DNA of 51,193 bases from CAYRVX01 sp964642165 (GTDB lineage: Bacteria; Planctomycetota; Phycisphaerae; SM23-33), in the NCBI GenBank assembly GCA_964642165.1, contig CAZXOC010000012.1:1-51193 (forward strand), written 5' to 3'. Shown here one piece after another: positions 8,247-18,604 of the stretch. Position numbers and translations under genes: made by a program. The number at the start of each line of letters is the position of its first letter. The first letter of the stretch is position 1. The notes under the pieces were generated by a model. It searched no databases. It saw only the letters and a list, made by a program, of their open reading frames with translations, and was not told where the DNA came from.

Positions 8247-11200
8247 TCATCTCGATGCGCCGGCTGAGCGGGCCTCGGCCTGCCGAAGGGCCCGGCGCAT
8301 CGTGACCTCGGGGTAGCCCCGCGCCAGCTTGCGCAGCTCGGGAAGCAGCGCGGGATCGGCCAGCCTCGCCAGCGCCCCCGCCGCGGCGTGGCGGACGTCC
8401 ACGGCGTTGTCGAAGTCGCGGACCGCCGCCAGCAGCGCCTTGCCGGCCCGCCGGTCGCCGATGCGCCCGAGGGCATCGGCGGCGGCCGCCCGATAGCACG
8501 GCGTCATGGCGTCGTGGAGGAAGACGTTCGGCGGGTCGGGCCGGCCGAAGCTCGCCTCCGTCGCGTCGCCCTCCAGCGCCGCGATCAGCGAGTCGACCGA
8601 GCCGCCGTCCCGGACCTTCCCGAGCGCGCGGGCCAGGAAGAAGCAGACCCAACTGCGCTTCCGCGAGGGCTTGGCGGCCCGGTAGCGATCGAACGCCGCC
8701 CGGACGCGCGGCGCGGGCGCCGGGTCCAGGCACAGGATCGAGAGCACCTGCGCCGCTCGTGCCTCCGGCGACAGCGCGCCGACCGACCGGGCCGGCGGAG
8801 ACGCCGTGACGGCCGCTCGCCAGCGATCCCGGCCCGCCGCCCGGGCATCGCCCAGGACGGCCAGGCACGTCTCGACCATCGCATCGGCCACGCCCGCGCG
8901 GTGCAGCACGCGCGCGGTGACCTTCTCGTACGTGTCGGTCTCCAGCAGGAGCCCCCGGTCGGTGTCGATGGGGATCGACCGGCACATCGCCTCGGCGACG
9001 CCCCCCCCACGCGTCGAGCCCATCTGGTCCAGCGCCTCGATGATGCGGAAGTGGACCACCGACGCGTGGCAGCCCATCAGCCAGTCGTGGTCGCCCGTGT
9101 GGTAGGTGTACCGCCAGAAGTCGCCCAGCCGACCGAACGCCTCGAGAAGCGCGGACTCCGCCTCGGGCGTGGCGATGCGCCCGAGCGCTTCCGCCGCGGC
9201 GGCCGAGCGGTGCGGGCCCCGCTGCCACCAGCCCAGCTCGTGGAAGCCCTTGCCGCGCTGCTTCGATTCCTCCACCCCGGCCCGCAGGACGTCGCGCAGC
9301 AGCGGCACGGCGCGGGCGTCCTCCAGGTAGCCGAGGGCCCTCGTGGCCTCCAGCGTGGTGCGCAGGTCCGCGCCGTCGTCCCGCCGGAGGAGCTCGCGCA
9401 AGGCCGCCCGCGCCGCGTCGGCCCCGACGTGTCCCAGCGCGACGACCGCCTGGTACCTCTCGGCCGCGCCGGCCTGCGAGAGGCGCGCGATCAGCCCGCG
9501 CTCGATGTCCGCCGCGTCGTGCTCCGCGATCCACGTGCGCCAGGCCTGCGCCGCGGCCTGCCGCTCGGCCGGCGGGCCGTACGCGCTGAACGGCTCGGCA
9601 TGGCCGGTGAGGTTCTCCAGCGCGACGCAGGCCGCCTGGGCCGCCGCCGGCGACGGGTCGTCCAGCGTGGCGAGCAGGGCCTCGATGCAGTCCCCATCGC
9701 CGCACGCCGCCAGCGCCAAGGCCGCGCTCATCCGCACGTCCGCGCTGTCGTCGCGCAGCGGGCGCAGGAGCAGGATGTCCCGGCACCGGCGCGGCCGGCG
9801 GAGGATCGCCCACCTCCGTGCCGCGGCGACCTTGTCCGCCACGCTGCCGTCTCGCATCCGGCGGACCAGGCGGCGGTGCTCACGGCGGGAGGTCGGCTGC
9901 TCGAGGTACGCCCGCCACGAGACGCCCTTGGGCGGGCGGAGGTCGTGCAGGTCGATGGCCGCGGTCTCGCGGAAGCGGTCGAGCTGGAGGTTCAGCACGC
10001 CGCCGTTGGCCGCGTTGTTGCCGCGATAGCGGTGCGGATCGCCCCGCCCCAGCAGCTTCACCGGCGGGGCGTTCAGGGCAAGGAACTTGCGGCTGCTCGC
10101 CGGCGCGCCCGGCCTGGGGCTGTGGCAGCCCACGCACGAGCGCCTCTCCCCCGGACGGACGTAGATCCACGACAGCTCGTTGACGACGCCGCGCCCCTCG
10201 GCGTCGACGGCCTGGAGCGCCAGCGCCCGGTCCGCCGGCACCTCGACGTAGAACGACCCGTCCGGCGCCAGCGGCGCCGTGCCCAGCTCGACGGCCTCCA
10301 CGCCGATGTGGTCGTACGAGTGCTTCGCCGAGCGGAGCGTGAGCGGCCGGCCCTCGTAGACGCGAATCGCCCGCACCCTCGCCATGTCGGCGGCCGTCTG
10401 CTTCGTGTTGAAGACGCTCTGGCAGAGCAGAAAGCCGGTGGCATCGCCCGCCCCGTCGGCGTCCTCGGGCACGGAGGGGGGAATCGCCGGCGGGCGGGGA
10501 CGCGGACCCAGGTAGACCGGCGAGTGCATATCGTACGTATCGCGGCTGTGGAGGCGCACGACGTCGCCGGTGCGGGGCTCCAGCACGCCCAGGGCGCCCT
10601 GCCCGGCCACGGTGCACAGCAGCCGCCCGTCCGGCAGCGGCGAGATGTCGAAGAGCCCCGTGGCCGCCGGGACGCGCGCGGGCGGGTCGATCCCGCCCGT
10701 CGAGACGACCAGCCCGTGCGACGACAGGCACGCCACCCGCCCGTCGGGCAGAGGCGCCGGGCTGCCGTAGCCGAAGCGCCGCAGCCAGTTCGAGTTCTGC
10801 TCGGCGGCGGTGGCGCGGTCGTAGCCGATGGCGTAGCGGTCGGCGCCCATCAGCACGATCCCGGCCGTGCCGTCCGGACGCACCACGTGGATCTGCGTCT
10901 CGACCTTCGCCCGCTCCAGGAAGTTGTCGCAGCGGATGAAGGCGACCAGCCCGTCGGCCGTCACGCGAGGCTCGTTGTCGCCCACGATGTGCACGGTCAG
11001 CGGGCGGATGCCGCTGCCGTCGGCGTTCATCGTGAACAGGCTGCGGGCGCTGTTGCCGTGGTACTCCTCGCGGCTGCCGATCCGCGTGGAGCTGAAGACG
11101 ATCCGCCCGTCGGGCAGCTCGGCCGGGTCGAAGTCGTGGAAGGGGCCGTCGGTGAGTTCCTGCGGCTCGCCCCCGCTCGCGGCGATGCGCCAGACGTGGA

Positions 11201-12119
11201 GGAACTTCTCCCCCGCCCCGGCGAGGGAGAAGTAGACCCACCGCCCGTCCCAGGAGACGCTCGGGGAACCGAGGACCCCCCCGCCGGCATCGAGCAGGAG
11301 TCGCGCCCGGGCGTCCGGTTCCGCCGGGCGAAGCACGTGCATCTGCCGGCCCAGCACCGACGGGCCGAGCTTGTCCATCTCCAGGTACGCCCGCGAGCCG
11401 GCGATCCGCCAGACGCACTGCGGCAGGCGCGTGGAGCTTTCCGGCACGCGCCCGGTCAGGAACACGACGGCCCCAGGCCAGCGGAAGTCCTCCGCGGGCT
11501 CGGCGAAGCCGCGCGTGCCGCCGCGCCCGCCGCGGCGGGCCGGCGAGACCGGCCCCGGGTAGGCCAATGGCCCCCACGGCCGGAGCCCCATCCGCCCGAG
11601 CTCGACGGCCGCCGGCCAGCTCGAGGCGTCGAACTCCGCGCTCGTCCAGCCTGTCTGGGAATCCACCGAGAAGCGCCAGGTGCGGTCCGTGCAGACCTCG
11701 ATGGCCGGTCGGCCCGCCAACTCGACTCGCATCGCCGCGACCAGCCCGGCCGCACCGCCCAGGTTGGCCCCCCGGATGGCGACGACGTTCCGCCCGGCCT
11801 TGAGCAGGTGGGCGATGTCGTACTTCTCGATCGACTGCCAGTAGGCCGAATCGTAGCCCGTGTCGCCCCCCACCACCGAGCCGTTGACGTAGAGGTCGTA
11901 GCCGTTGTCGGCCGTGGCGAGCACGGTGGCCGCCGTCGGCTTGGCGGGGAGATCGATCGCCCTTCGGAAGTAGCACGTCAGCGCGCCGTCTCGCAGCGCG
12001 GCCTTGTCGTTCCAGATCCATGCGGCCTTGCGCAGGTCGGGCATCTCGCCGGGGCTCGCCGGCTTCTCCGCCGCCGGTGCCGACGCGGCCAGCAGCGCCA
12101 CCAACAACTCGTACTTCAT
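8247..12119 (-). CDS. HzsA-like propeller protein with one CxxCH heme motif and C-terminal HEAT repeats
   Basis: A 1290-residue exported protein. A signal peptide (MKYELLVALLAASAPA) is followed by a galactose-binding-like beta-sandwich (about 25-150). Next comes a TolB/WD40-like propeller resembling the hydrazine synthase alpha middle domain, with blades such as ELPDGRIVFSSTR. One c-type heme motif CVGCH sits at 662-666. The last ~500 residues are HEAT/PBS-lyase-type helical repeats (VRMSAALALAACGD, YQAVVALGHVGADAARAAL, RHAAAGALARLADPALLPEL). Its ATG overlaps the stop of the upstream glycosidase in ATGA, so translation is coupled. True HzsA belongs to anammox bacteria. Here the carbohydrate context argues for a periplasmic redox or scaffold role rather than hydrazine synthesis. 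Confidence 0.8.
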   Translation of the reverse strand: MKYELLVALLAASAPAAEKPASPGEMPDLRKAAWIWNDKAALRDGALTCYFRRAIDLPAKPTAATVLATADNGYDLYVNGSVVGGDTGYDSAYWQSIEKYDIAHLLKAGRNVVAIRGANLGGAAGLVAAMRVELAGRPAIEVCTDRTWRFSVDSQTGWTSAEFDASSWPAAVELGRMGLRPWGPLAYPGPVSPARRGGRGGTRGFAEPAEDFRWPGAVVFLTGRVPESSTRLPQCVWRIAGSRAYLEMDKLGPSVLGRQMHVLRPAEPDARARLLLDAGGGVLGSPSVSWDGRWVYFSLAGAGEKFLHVWRIAASGGEPQELTDGPFHDFDPAELPDGRIVFSSTRIGSREEYHGNSARSLFTMNADGSGIRPLTVHIVGDNEPRVTADGLVAFIRCDNFLERAKVETQIHVVRPDGTAGIVLMGADRYAIGYDRATAAEQNSNWLRRFGYGSPAPLPDGRVACLSSHGLVVSTGGIDPPARVPAATGLFDISPLPDGRLLCTVAGQGALGVLEPRTGDVVRLHSRDTYDMHSPVYLGPRPRPPAIPPSVPEDADGAGDATGFLLCQSVFNTKQTAADMARVRAIRVYEGRPLTLRSAKHSYDHIGVEAVELGTAPLAPDGSFYVEVPADRALALQAVDAEGRGVVNELSWIYVRPGERRSCVGCHSPRPGAPASSRKFLALNAPPVKLLGRGDPHRYRGNNAANGGVLNLQLDRFRETAAIDLHDLRPPKGVSWRAYLEQPTSRREHRRLVRRMRDGSVADKVAAARRWAILRRPRRCRDILLLRPLRDDSADVRMSAALALAACGDGDCIEALLATLDDPSPAAAQAACVALENLTGHAEPFSAYGPPAERQAAAQAWRTWIAEHDAADIERGLIARLSQAGAAERYQAVVALGHVGADAARAALRELLRRDDGADLRTTLEATRALGYLEDARAVPLLRDVLRAGVEESKQRGKGFHELGWWQRGPHRSAAAAEALGRIATPEAESALLEAFGRLGDFWRYTYHTGDHDWLMGCHASVVHFRIIEALDQMGSTRGGGVAEAMCRSIPIDTDRGLLLETDTYEKVTARVLHRAGVADAMVETCLAVLGDARAAGRDRWRAAVTASPPARSVGALSPEARAAQVLSILCLDPAPAPRVRAAFDRYRAAKPSRKRSWVCFFLARALGKVRDGGSVDSLIAALEGDATEASFGRPDPPNVFLHDAMTPCYRAAAADALGRIGDRRAGKALLAAVRDFDNAVDVRHAAAGALARLADPALLPELRKLARGYPEVTMRRALRQAEARSAGASR

Positions 12120-14263
12120 TCGGATCTTCTCTCCGGCAGCGCCGCGCCTACGGCGCGAAGGACCTTGCACGCCAGGTCCCTGGTGAACCTCGGCACCGTC
12201 AGGCGCAGGGCTCCGTTCGACGCCCGCGCCGTCCCACGCTGAAACACCTTCCCGCGGCGCGTGTCCCACCACTCGATACGGTACGCTCCCGGACCCAGGC
12301 CGCCCACCTTCACCGACGCGCCCTTGATCTCTGCCGGCCGGGCGCCCTTCACGTGCACGTGCCACCACGTCGCCCGCGGGTCGGCAACCCAGAGGTACGC
12401 CGCGGTGCTGCTCTGGAGCCCCACGACGCGAAGCGGGGCGCTGCCTGAGGCCGCGGCCGGCCGGAGCTTCGCCGACGCATAGGGGATGTCGCCCACGAAG
12501 GCCGCCACCGGGCCGTAGTGGTGGTACATGTCCTTCTTGTCCACGTCGTCCCAGAACCAGTGGCACGCCGTGCCCGAGAGGCCCGACAGGGCGGAGGCCC
12601 ACAGGGCGTTGTGCAGGTGCGTGAAGTCCCGGTCCTTGTCCATCTCGGGCGGGCGCTTCCAATCGTTGGTCGTCATGCCGAACTCGCTCAGCAGCACGGG
12701 ACGGCGGGGGGCGACCTGGCGGGCGAGACTCGCCTGGGCCAGCACGCCGGCGGCGGCGTCGCGCCAGTGCTCGGGCTTGGCCGGACGCATGTACCAGTGC
12801 ATGTTCGCGAGATCCAGGTGCCGGTGGCCAAAGTCCCTCGACGGCGAGGCCCACGCGCTGGTCGTACGAAGGTGGCGGTACGGGTCGACGCGCCGAAGGT
12901 GCTCGCCCAGCTCGCGGTACAGCCGCTCCGTCGGCAGGTGCTCGTTCATCTCGTTGAAGTACTCCCACGCCGCAATGTGCGTGGAATAGCCCCACCGCGC
13001 GACGACGTAGCGCGCGAGGCGCTTGGCGAAGGCGACGGCGCGGTCGTAGGCCCGGCTGGGGTCGGCCTTCAGCAGCGGCATGTAGTGATCGCGAGTGAGC
13101 AGGACCAACTGGAGGTAGACGCCGTGTTGCTCGGCCGCCTCGACGAGCCGGTCGAGCAGGAAGCAGTCGATCTGGTTGTAGACGCCCAGCATCGGTCGGT
13201 TGGCGTCGGCCTCGCCGAGCAGCTCCGGCCCGCCGCCGGCCTCGCGGAGCGACAGGTCCCTGAGGTACATCGTGCACGTCGCCAGCGCCCGGAACGTGAG
13301 GCGGTCCAGCCACCACTGCGTCTCGGCGGCGGTGAAGTCATGGCCAAACCGGGTCCACTTGCCCTTGGCGCACGGGAGGGTCTTCTCGCCGCCCCGCGCG
13401 CCGAGCTGAAGGACGAAGCCCGCGCCCGTATCGGTGCGCGCCAGGCCGCTCAGCCGGTACTTCGTGCCCGGACGCAGCGCGATCGGGCGCGTCGGCGAGA
13501 AGGCCAGCACCGCCCCCGCCTCGCCGCGCAGGCCCACGCATCGATCGTCGCCGTGGAAGCCTTCGCGCCCGGGCGCGTGCACGATCGGCGGGTGCCAGCT
13601 CCAGGACCTCCCCCAGCCGCTCTTGCGCGCCTCGACGGCCAGGGCCCAGTCCTCGCAGCACACCCAGACACGCGCCAGGTTCGCGCCGCTCCGCCCGAGC
13701 TTCCGCAGCACCCCCGCGACGTGGAAGGCGTCGTACACGAACGCGACGTTCTGCCCGACCGGGAAGAAGCACGAGCCGTCGTCGAGCTCGAAGAAGCGCG
13801 GGTCGCGCCGCGAAACGCGGACGAACCCCTTGCTGCGGGACGGGACGCACTCGAAGCGCACGGCCCGGGACCGGGCCGAGCCGCCGCGCGTCTCGAGCGC
13901 CGCTGCCGCGGACCAGGCGCCCGCCTCCGCGGGGGCGAAGCGGGCCTTCCACGCCGCCGGGCCGACGGGATAGACCCACTCGGCGAGCTTCGCGCCGCGG
14001 GGACGCTGCTGCCGCAGGCAGGGCTGGTAGCAGAAGGCCGGGATGGCGAGCTTCCGGCCCGAGGGAGCGGTCAGCTCCACGCGCAGGTCGATCTCGGCCG
14101 GGTCGTACGGGTTCGATGCGGAGGCATTCGTGGGAAGCTCGAACTCGATCCTCTCGAAGCGCCCGACGCGCTGCTGCGCCGTCCGCAGGCCGACGCGCAG
14201 AGCGGGCGCCCCGGCCGCCGGAGCAACCCAGACCCACGCCGCGATGGCACAAGACATCCTCAT
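12116..14263 (-). CDS. DUF5060/GH-A clan glycoside hydrolase, secreted
   Basis: A 715-residue protein with an N-terminal signal-like segment (MRMSCAIAAWVWVAPAAGAPA) and a DUF5060 beta-sandwich (about 25-140). A GH5/GH42-like TIM barrel is interrupted by a carbohydrate-binding-like insert (about 235-340). Candidate catalytic residues are the acid/base Glu438 in EYFNEMNEH and the nucleophile Glu527 in LLSEFGM, spaced as in clan GH-A. A C-terminal beta domain follows. The stop codon overlaps the next start (ATGA), coupling it to the HzsA-like gene. A putative promoter with an overlapping palindrome lies upstream. The start is not fixed by a good ribosome binding site; an ATG two codons later is equally possible. 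Confidence 0.8.
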   Translation of the reverse strand: MRMSCAIAAWVWVAPAAGAPALRVGLRTAQQRVGRFERIEFELPTNASASNPYDPAEIDLRVELTAPSGRKLAIPAFCYQPCLRQQRPRGAKLAEWVYPVGPAAWKARFAPAEAGAWSAAAALETRGGSARSRAVRFECVPSRSKGFVRVSRRDPRFFELDDGSCFFPVGQNVAFVYDAFHVAGVLRKLGRSGANLARVWVCCEDWALAVEARKSGWGRSWSWHPPIVHAPGREGFHGDDRCVGLRGEAGAVLAFSPTRPIALRPGTKYRLSGLARTDTGAGFVLQLGARGGEKTLPCAKGKWTRFGHDFTAAETQWWLDRLTFRALATCTMYLRDLSLREAGGGPELLGEADANRPMLGVYNQIDCFLLDRLVEAAEQHGVYLQLVLLTRDHYMPLLKADPSRAYDRAVAFAKRLARYVVARWGYSTHIAAWEYFNEMNEHLPTERLYRELGEHLRRVDPYRHLRTTSAWASPSRDFGHRHLDLANMHWYMRPAKPEHWRDAAAGVLAQASLARQVAPRRPVLLSEFGMTTNDWKRPPEMDKDRDFTHLHNALWASALSGLSGTACHWFWDDVDKKDMYHHYGPVAAFVGDIPYASAKLRPAAASGSAPLRVVGLQSSTAAYLWVADPRATWWHVHVKGARPAEIKGASVKVGGLGPGAYRIEWWDTRRGKVFQRGTARASNGALRLTVPRFTRDLACKVLRAVGAALPERRSE

Positions 14264-14304
14264 TCGTCGTCCCGCACGTCGCCGGTACGGCGCGCGTCCC
14301 CACT

Positions 14305-14334
14305 ACTACAGGGGCCAAGACAGGCGCCTGTCAA
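14305..14334 (-). promoter_or_regulatory. Putative sigma-70 promoter of the glycosidase/HzsA-like operon
   Basis: Reading the minus strand, TTGACA (14334-14329) is separated by 18 bases from TGTAGT (14310-14305). It points at the ATG at 14263 and predicts a leader of about 35 bases. Confidence 0.55.
14319..14332. promoter_or_regulatory. 14-base perfect palindrome overlapping a -35 box
   Basis: GACAGGCGCCTGTC is a perfect dyad. It covers four bases of the minus-strand -35 element and much of the spacer, a position where a bound dimeric regulator would block RNA polymerase. The regulator is not identifiable in the window. Confidence 0.45.
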
Positions 14335-14393
14335 CCGCCCGACCGGGCGCCAAAGCCGACGGAGGCGCAGGCAATTGTGCAGGCGGGCCGCTA

Positions 14394-14421
14394 TTGACTC
14401 GCGGTCGGCCTATGGTACCAT
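14394..14421 (+). promoter_or_regulatory. Putative promoter of the C11 peptidase gene
   Basis: TTGACT (14394-14399), 16-base spacer, TACCAT (14416-14421). It lies about 80 bases before the ATG at 14500. Confidence 0.45.
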
Positions 14422-14499
14422 GGGGCTGTTGTCCCCAACTGAGTTGCCAGGGGATTCTCGTTGTGGTTGCCTCCGGGTGAGACAAGGCGGCAGGGACTC

Positions 14500-17400
14500 A
14501 TGCCCACTCGACGCCATTCCGCTTGGCGGCGCGGTCCTCGGGCGAGGCCGGATCGGCCCGCGCAGCCCGTATGCGAGCCCCTGGAGCCGCGCGTGCTGCT
14601 GGACGGGACCGACTGGACCGTCATGGTCTACATGGCGGGTGACGGCAATCTCGAGCGGGCCGCCGTGGATGACTTCCTCGAGATCGCCAAGGTCGGCTCC
14701 GGCGATCGCGTGCANNNNNNNNNNNNNNNNNNNNNNNNNNNNNNNNNNNNNNNNNNNNNNNNNNNNNNNNNNNNNNNNNNNNNNNNNNNNNNNNNNNNNN
14801 NNNNNNNNNNNNNNCCGCCGTGGATGACTTCCTCGAGATCGCCAAGGTCGGCTCCGGCGATCGCGTGCAGGTCGTCGTGCAGCTCGACCGCTCGACCGAG
14901 AGCGACTCCTGGCTCGGCGGCGACGACCGCTACGGCGACTGGACCGACACCCGCCGCGGGGTCATCCTCCCCCACCAGGGGCCCGACCTCGGCTGGGGGG
15001 AGTCGATCGGCGAGACGAACACGGGCGATCCCGCCGAGCTGTCCACGTTCCTCCACTGGGCCCAGAGCCACTTCCCCGCCGACCGCTACGCGCTGGTGCT
15101 CTGGGGCCACGGCCAGGGCTACCCCGGCGCCTGCTACGACGACGGCCAAGGCGAGGACCCCCTCACGCCGGCGGAGATCGAGTCGGCGATCGCCGGCACG
15201 GCCGAAACGCTCGACCTGATCGGCTTCGACGCGTGCCTGATGTGCATGGCCGAGGTGGCCCACCAGCTTGCCGGGCACGCGGACGTGTTTGTCGGCTCAC
15301 AGGAGACGGAGTCCGGGCGCGGCTGGTCGTACCACAAGCTCCTCCAGGACCTGGCCGGCAACCCGGATTGGACGGCGGCGCAGTTCGGCAGCGATATCGT
15401 CGACCGGTTCGAGGAGGACTACGGCGGGCCGTATTCCTACGACTGCCTGTCGTCGATCGACCTGTCCGCGCTGAGCGGCCCGGGCGGCCTGACGGCGGCC
15501 GTGAGCGAGTTCGCCGGCGCCCTGATCGATCAGAGCTCGGCCGCCGACCTCGATCGCCTGGAGGACCTCTGGTACGAGACGCCCTACTTCGGGGACTACG
15601 ACCGCACCGAGTGCTACTACAACGACCTCGGGGGCTTCCTCGACCTGGTCGCCAACGACGCCGAGCTGCCCGAGCCGCTTCGCTGGTCCGCCCAGGACGC
15701 CCTGGACGTCTATGACCAGGCGGTCTTGAGCCACTTCGCCGGGGAATGGGCCTACAGCACGGGCATGAGCGTCTACTTCCCGGAGCGCGGGCTCGGACCC
15801 AACGACGACTACAACTCCGCCGACCTGAAGTTCGCCGGCGACACGATGTGGGACGAATTCCTCCACTGGTGGCACGACGGGACGATCCCCGTGCCGGAGA
15901 TCGCCCTGCTGGGCTCCGGCCGATCCATCAACAACGGCGACTTCACGCCCGGCACCCAGGACGGGACGGACTTCGGGTACGTCTCCGTCGGCGGGGGGCA
16001 GAAGTCGCGCGACTTCGTCATCCAGAGCCACGGCACGGCCACGTTGGCCCTGGGCGGCGACGGGCCCGTCGAGATCGCCGGCCCGGCCGCGGGAGACTTC
16101 ACGGTCACCACGCAGCCCCCGTCCCGGATCCACGCCGGCGAGTACGCCAGCTTCCGCATCACGTTCTCCCCCACCGCCGGCGGCGTGCGCAGCGCCACCG
16201 TCCGGATCGTCAACAACGACGCCGACGAAAGCCCCTACACGTTCGCCGTTCGAGGCACGGGCCGGGCCGCGTCCCTGTCCATCAACGACGTGGACGTGGA
16301 CGAGGGCGACGACGGCACGACCAGCGCCGTCTTCACCGTCACGATCTCCGAGGACCCCACCGCCGTCGTGTCGGTCGGCTACGCCACGGCGGACGCCTCG
16401 GCCGAGGCCGGCAGCGACTACCAGGCCGTCTCCGGCACGTTGACGTTCCTGCCCGGCGGGCCGGGAACGCAGACCATCTCCGTGCCCGTCACGGGTGACG
16501 CCGACCCCGAGTCGCAGGAGATGTTCTACGTCGTCCTGAGCGACGCCGTGAACGCCGCCATCACCCGCGCCCAGGGCAAGGGCAGGATCCAGGACGACGA
16601 CGGGCGGATCGTCGACTTCGGCGGCAAGACGCGCGCCACCTTCGGCGAGCGCGACGGCGACCAGGTGACCGTGACGCTGACGGGGTCCGGCCTGGGGCGC
16701 GTCGTGCTCGACGATGAGAGCACCATCCGCGCCGTCGAACTGGCGGGCACGACCAGCCGCAGCTCCCTCCGCATCGCCGTCCGCAAGGCGGGCGCCGGAG
16801 ACGGCGCCGCGCAGGTCCACGGCATCACCGTGGAGGGCTCCCTCAAGTCCATTTCCGGCAAGGCCGCCCGCCTCGCGGGGGACCTGGAGGTCGGCGGGCT
16901 GCTCGGCAGCCTGACGCTCGGCAACGTCGGGCCCGACTGCCGGATCGACATTAACACCGGTCTCGCCCCCGCGGGCCCCCGGGATACCGTGGCCCTGGCG
17001 CTGGGCCGCGTCGCCGATACGGCGGTGGACACGCACGGCCAGCCGATCCGCTCGCTCACGGCCGTGGAGTGGCTCAACGGCGAGGGGTCGGGCATCGAGC
17101 AGATCGCCGCGCCGTCTCTGGGCAAGCTGACGATCAAGGGCGACCGGCGCATCGAACGGGACGGGCACTTCCAGGCCGCCCTGGTCCTGGACGGCTCGGA
17201 CGGCGCCAAGCTCACGCTCGGCCGTGCGAAGGTCGCCGGCGCCGTGGACGGTCCCGCGTGGGACATCGCCGGTGCCGTCGGCGCGATCGCCATCGCCGGC
17301 GGCGCCGCGGACTGGACGCTCCACAGCAGCACCGACGGCCTGAGCAGCGTGAAGTCCCTGGCGCTCGGCCCCGCCGACCACGTCGTCATCGACGTGGACG

Positions 17401-18437
17401 GGCCTGTCGGGGCGATTCGCGCCGCGGCGTGGGCCGGCGGCAGGATCGAGGCCGATACCGTCAAGTCGCTCAAGGTCCCAGGCAATCGGCAGGTCGGCCT
17501 GGACGGCAACTTCTCGGCCGACCTGTCGCTTCGCGGCGATCCGACGGCGAAGCAGACGCTCGGCGGCGCCAAGGTGGCCGGGACGGTCGGCGGCGGCACG
17601 TGGCGGATCGACGGCAACGCGGGCAAGATCGCCATCTCCGGCGCCGGCACGGGCTGGGCGCTCCAGGGCGGCGGGCCGGAGGGGACGGGCCTTCGCTGCG
17701 TCAAGTCGCTGACGCTGGGCGACGCGGGCGGCTGCACGGTGAAGCTCGACGACGTGCTGTCGTCGCTGAAGGCGACGCGCTGGACCGGTGGCACCATCGA
17801 CGCCGATCGGCTCGACGCGTTGAAGATCACGGGCGACAAGCGCGCCGGCGTGCCGGGGGACTTCACGGGGCAGCTCACGCTCCGCGGCGAGAACGTCCCG
17901 CCCCGCAAGGCGGCGCTGAAGTCGGCGAGCATCGCCGGGGACCTGCGGGACAGCACCTGGCGCGTCGGCGGCGAGGTCGGGAAGGTGAAGGTCGGCGGCT
18001 GGGTGCGCGCAAGCGACCTCTGCGCCGCGGGGAGCGTCGCCGGGCTGGTCCTCGGCGGGGCCGACGGCGGCGACTTCTTCGCCGGCATCGACCTCCAGGC
18101 GATCCAGCCGGGCGACCGCCGGGCCGACGACGACGCCGACTTCGCCGACCTCGACGCGAAGATCGGGGCCCTCACGATCCGAGGCTGGAAGGTCGCCAAG
18201 GGCGACGAGCCCCCGCGGTTCGTGACGGACAGCAACTTCTCGGCCCCGAGCTTCGGGCCGGTGAGCCTGCTGAACGCGGCGGGCGGTTCGGCCTGCGGGT
18301 TGTTCGTCGTCGGCGACGATACGCACATCAAGAGCGTCCGCCACCGCGACACGCTCGACCGCGAGTACACGTGGTCCTGGAAGCCCGGCAAGGCCTGGCC
18401 CGAGGTCGGCGGCAACGTGACGGTCCAGCCCGTCTGA
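14500..18437 (+). CDS. LEPR-XLL clostripain (C11) peptidase with Calx-beta and beta repeats
   Basis: After collapsing the false gap (14715-14814 plus one 55-base copy) this is a single 1260-residue protein. It opens with the planctomycete LEPR-XLL sorting/export motif CEPLEPRVLLDG. A peptidase C11 domain follows, with catalytic His152 in LWGHGQG and Cys194 in FDACLM. Next come a choice-of-anchor-D/DUF1573-like domain and a Calx-beta domain (VDEGDDGTTSAVFTVTISED). The second half is built of about three beta-rich repeats of ~120 residues marked by LTLG-AKVAG-V and VKSL-LG. AGGG precedes the ATG at a good distance. It is likely a surface protease; the repeats may be for display or adhesion. Confidence 0.85.
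14715..14814. other. Scaffold gap (100 N) flanked by an unmerged 55-base overlap
   Basis: The 55 bases at 14660-14714 are identical to 14815-14869. Removing one copy plus the N run (155 bases) joins the two reading frames of the C11 gene exactly. The gap is therefore artificial, and the repeat is not biological. Confidence 0.95.
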
Positions 18438-18604
18438 CGGGCGCGGGCCGACGGGGCCGGCGCGACGTATCTCCTGTGCGTGGAAGAAAAACGCGATGCC
18501 GCGTCCCGGCGGGGCCACGATCCACGTTAGAATAGGTGAGGTACCGACGGTGTCGCTGCCGGAGCGTAGGCGCTGTGCGCCGACGCGCGAGGAGGAGCGA
18601 AGAC

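Noticed and set aside
8388..12242. Very long plus-strand open frame opposite the HzsA-like gene
   Set aside because: The opposite strand has a clear signal peptide, heme motif and HEAT repeats; this frame shows only low-complexity basic sequence.
14660..14869. 55-base direct repeat as a biological duplication
   Set aside because: It exactly flanks a 100-N placeholder, has the same length as the repeat at the other gap, and collapsing it restores the reading frame.
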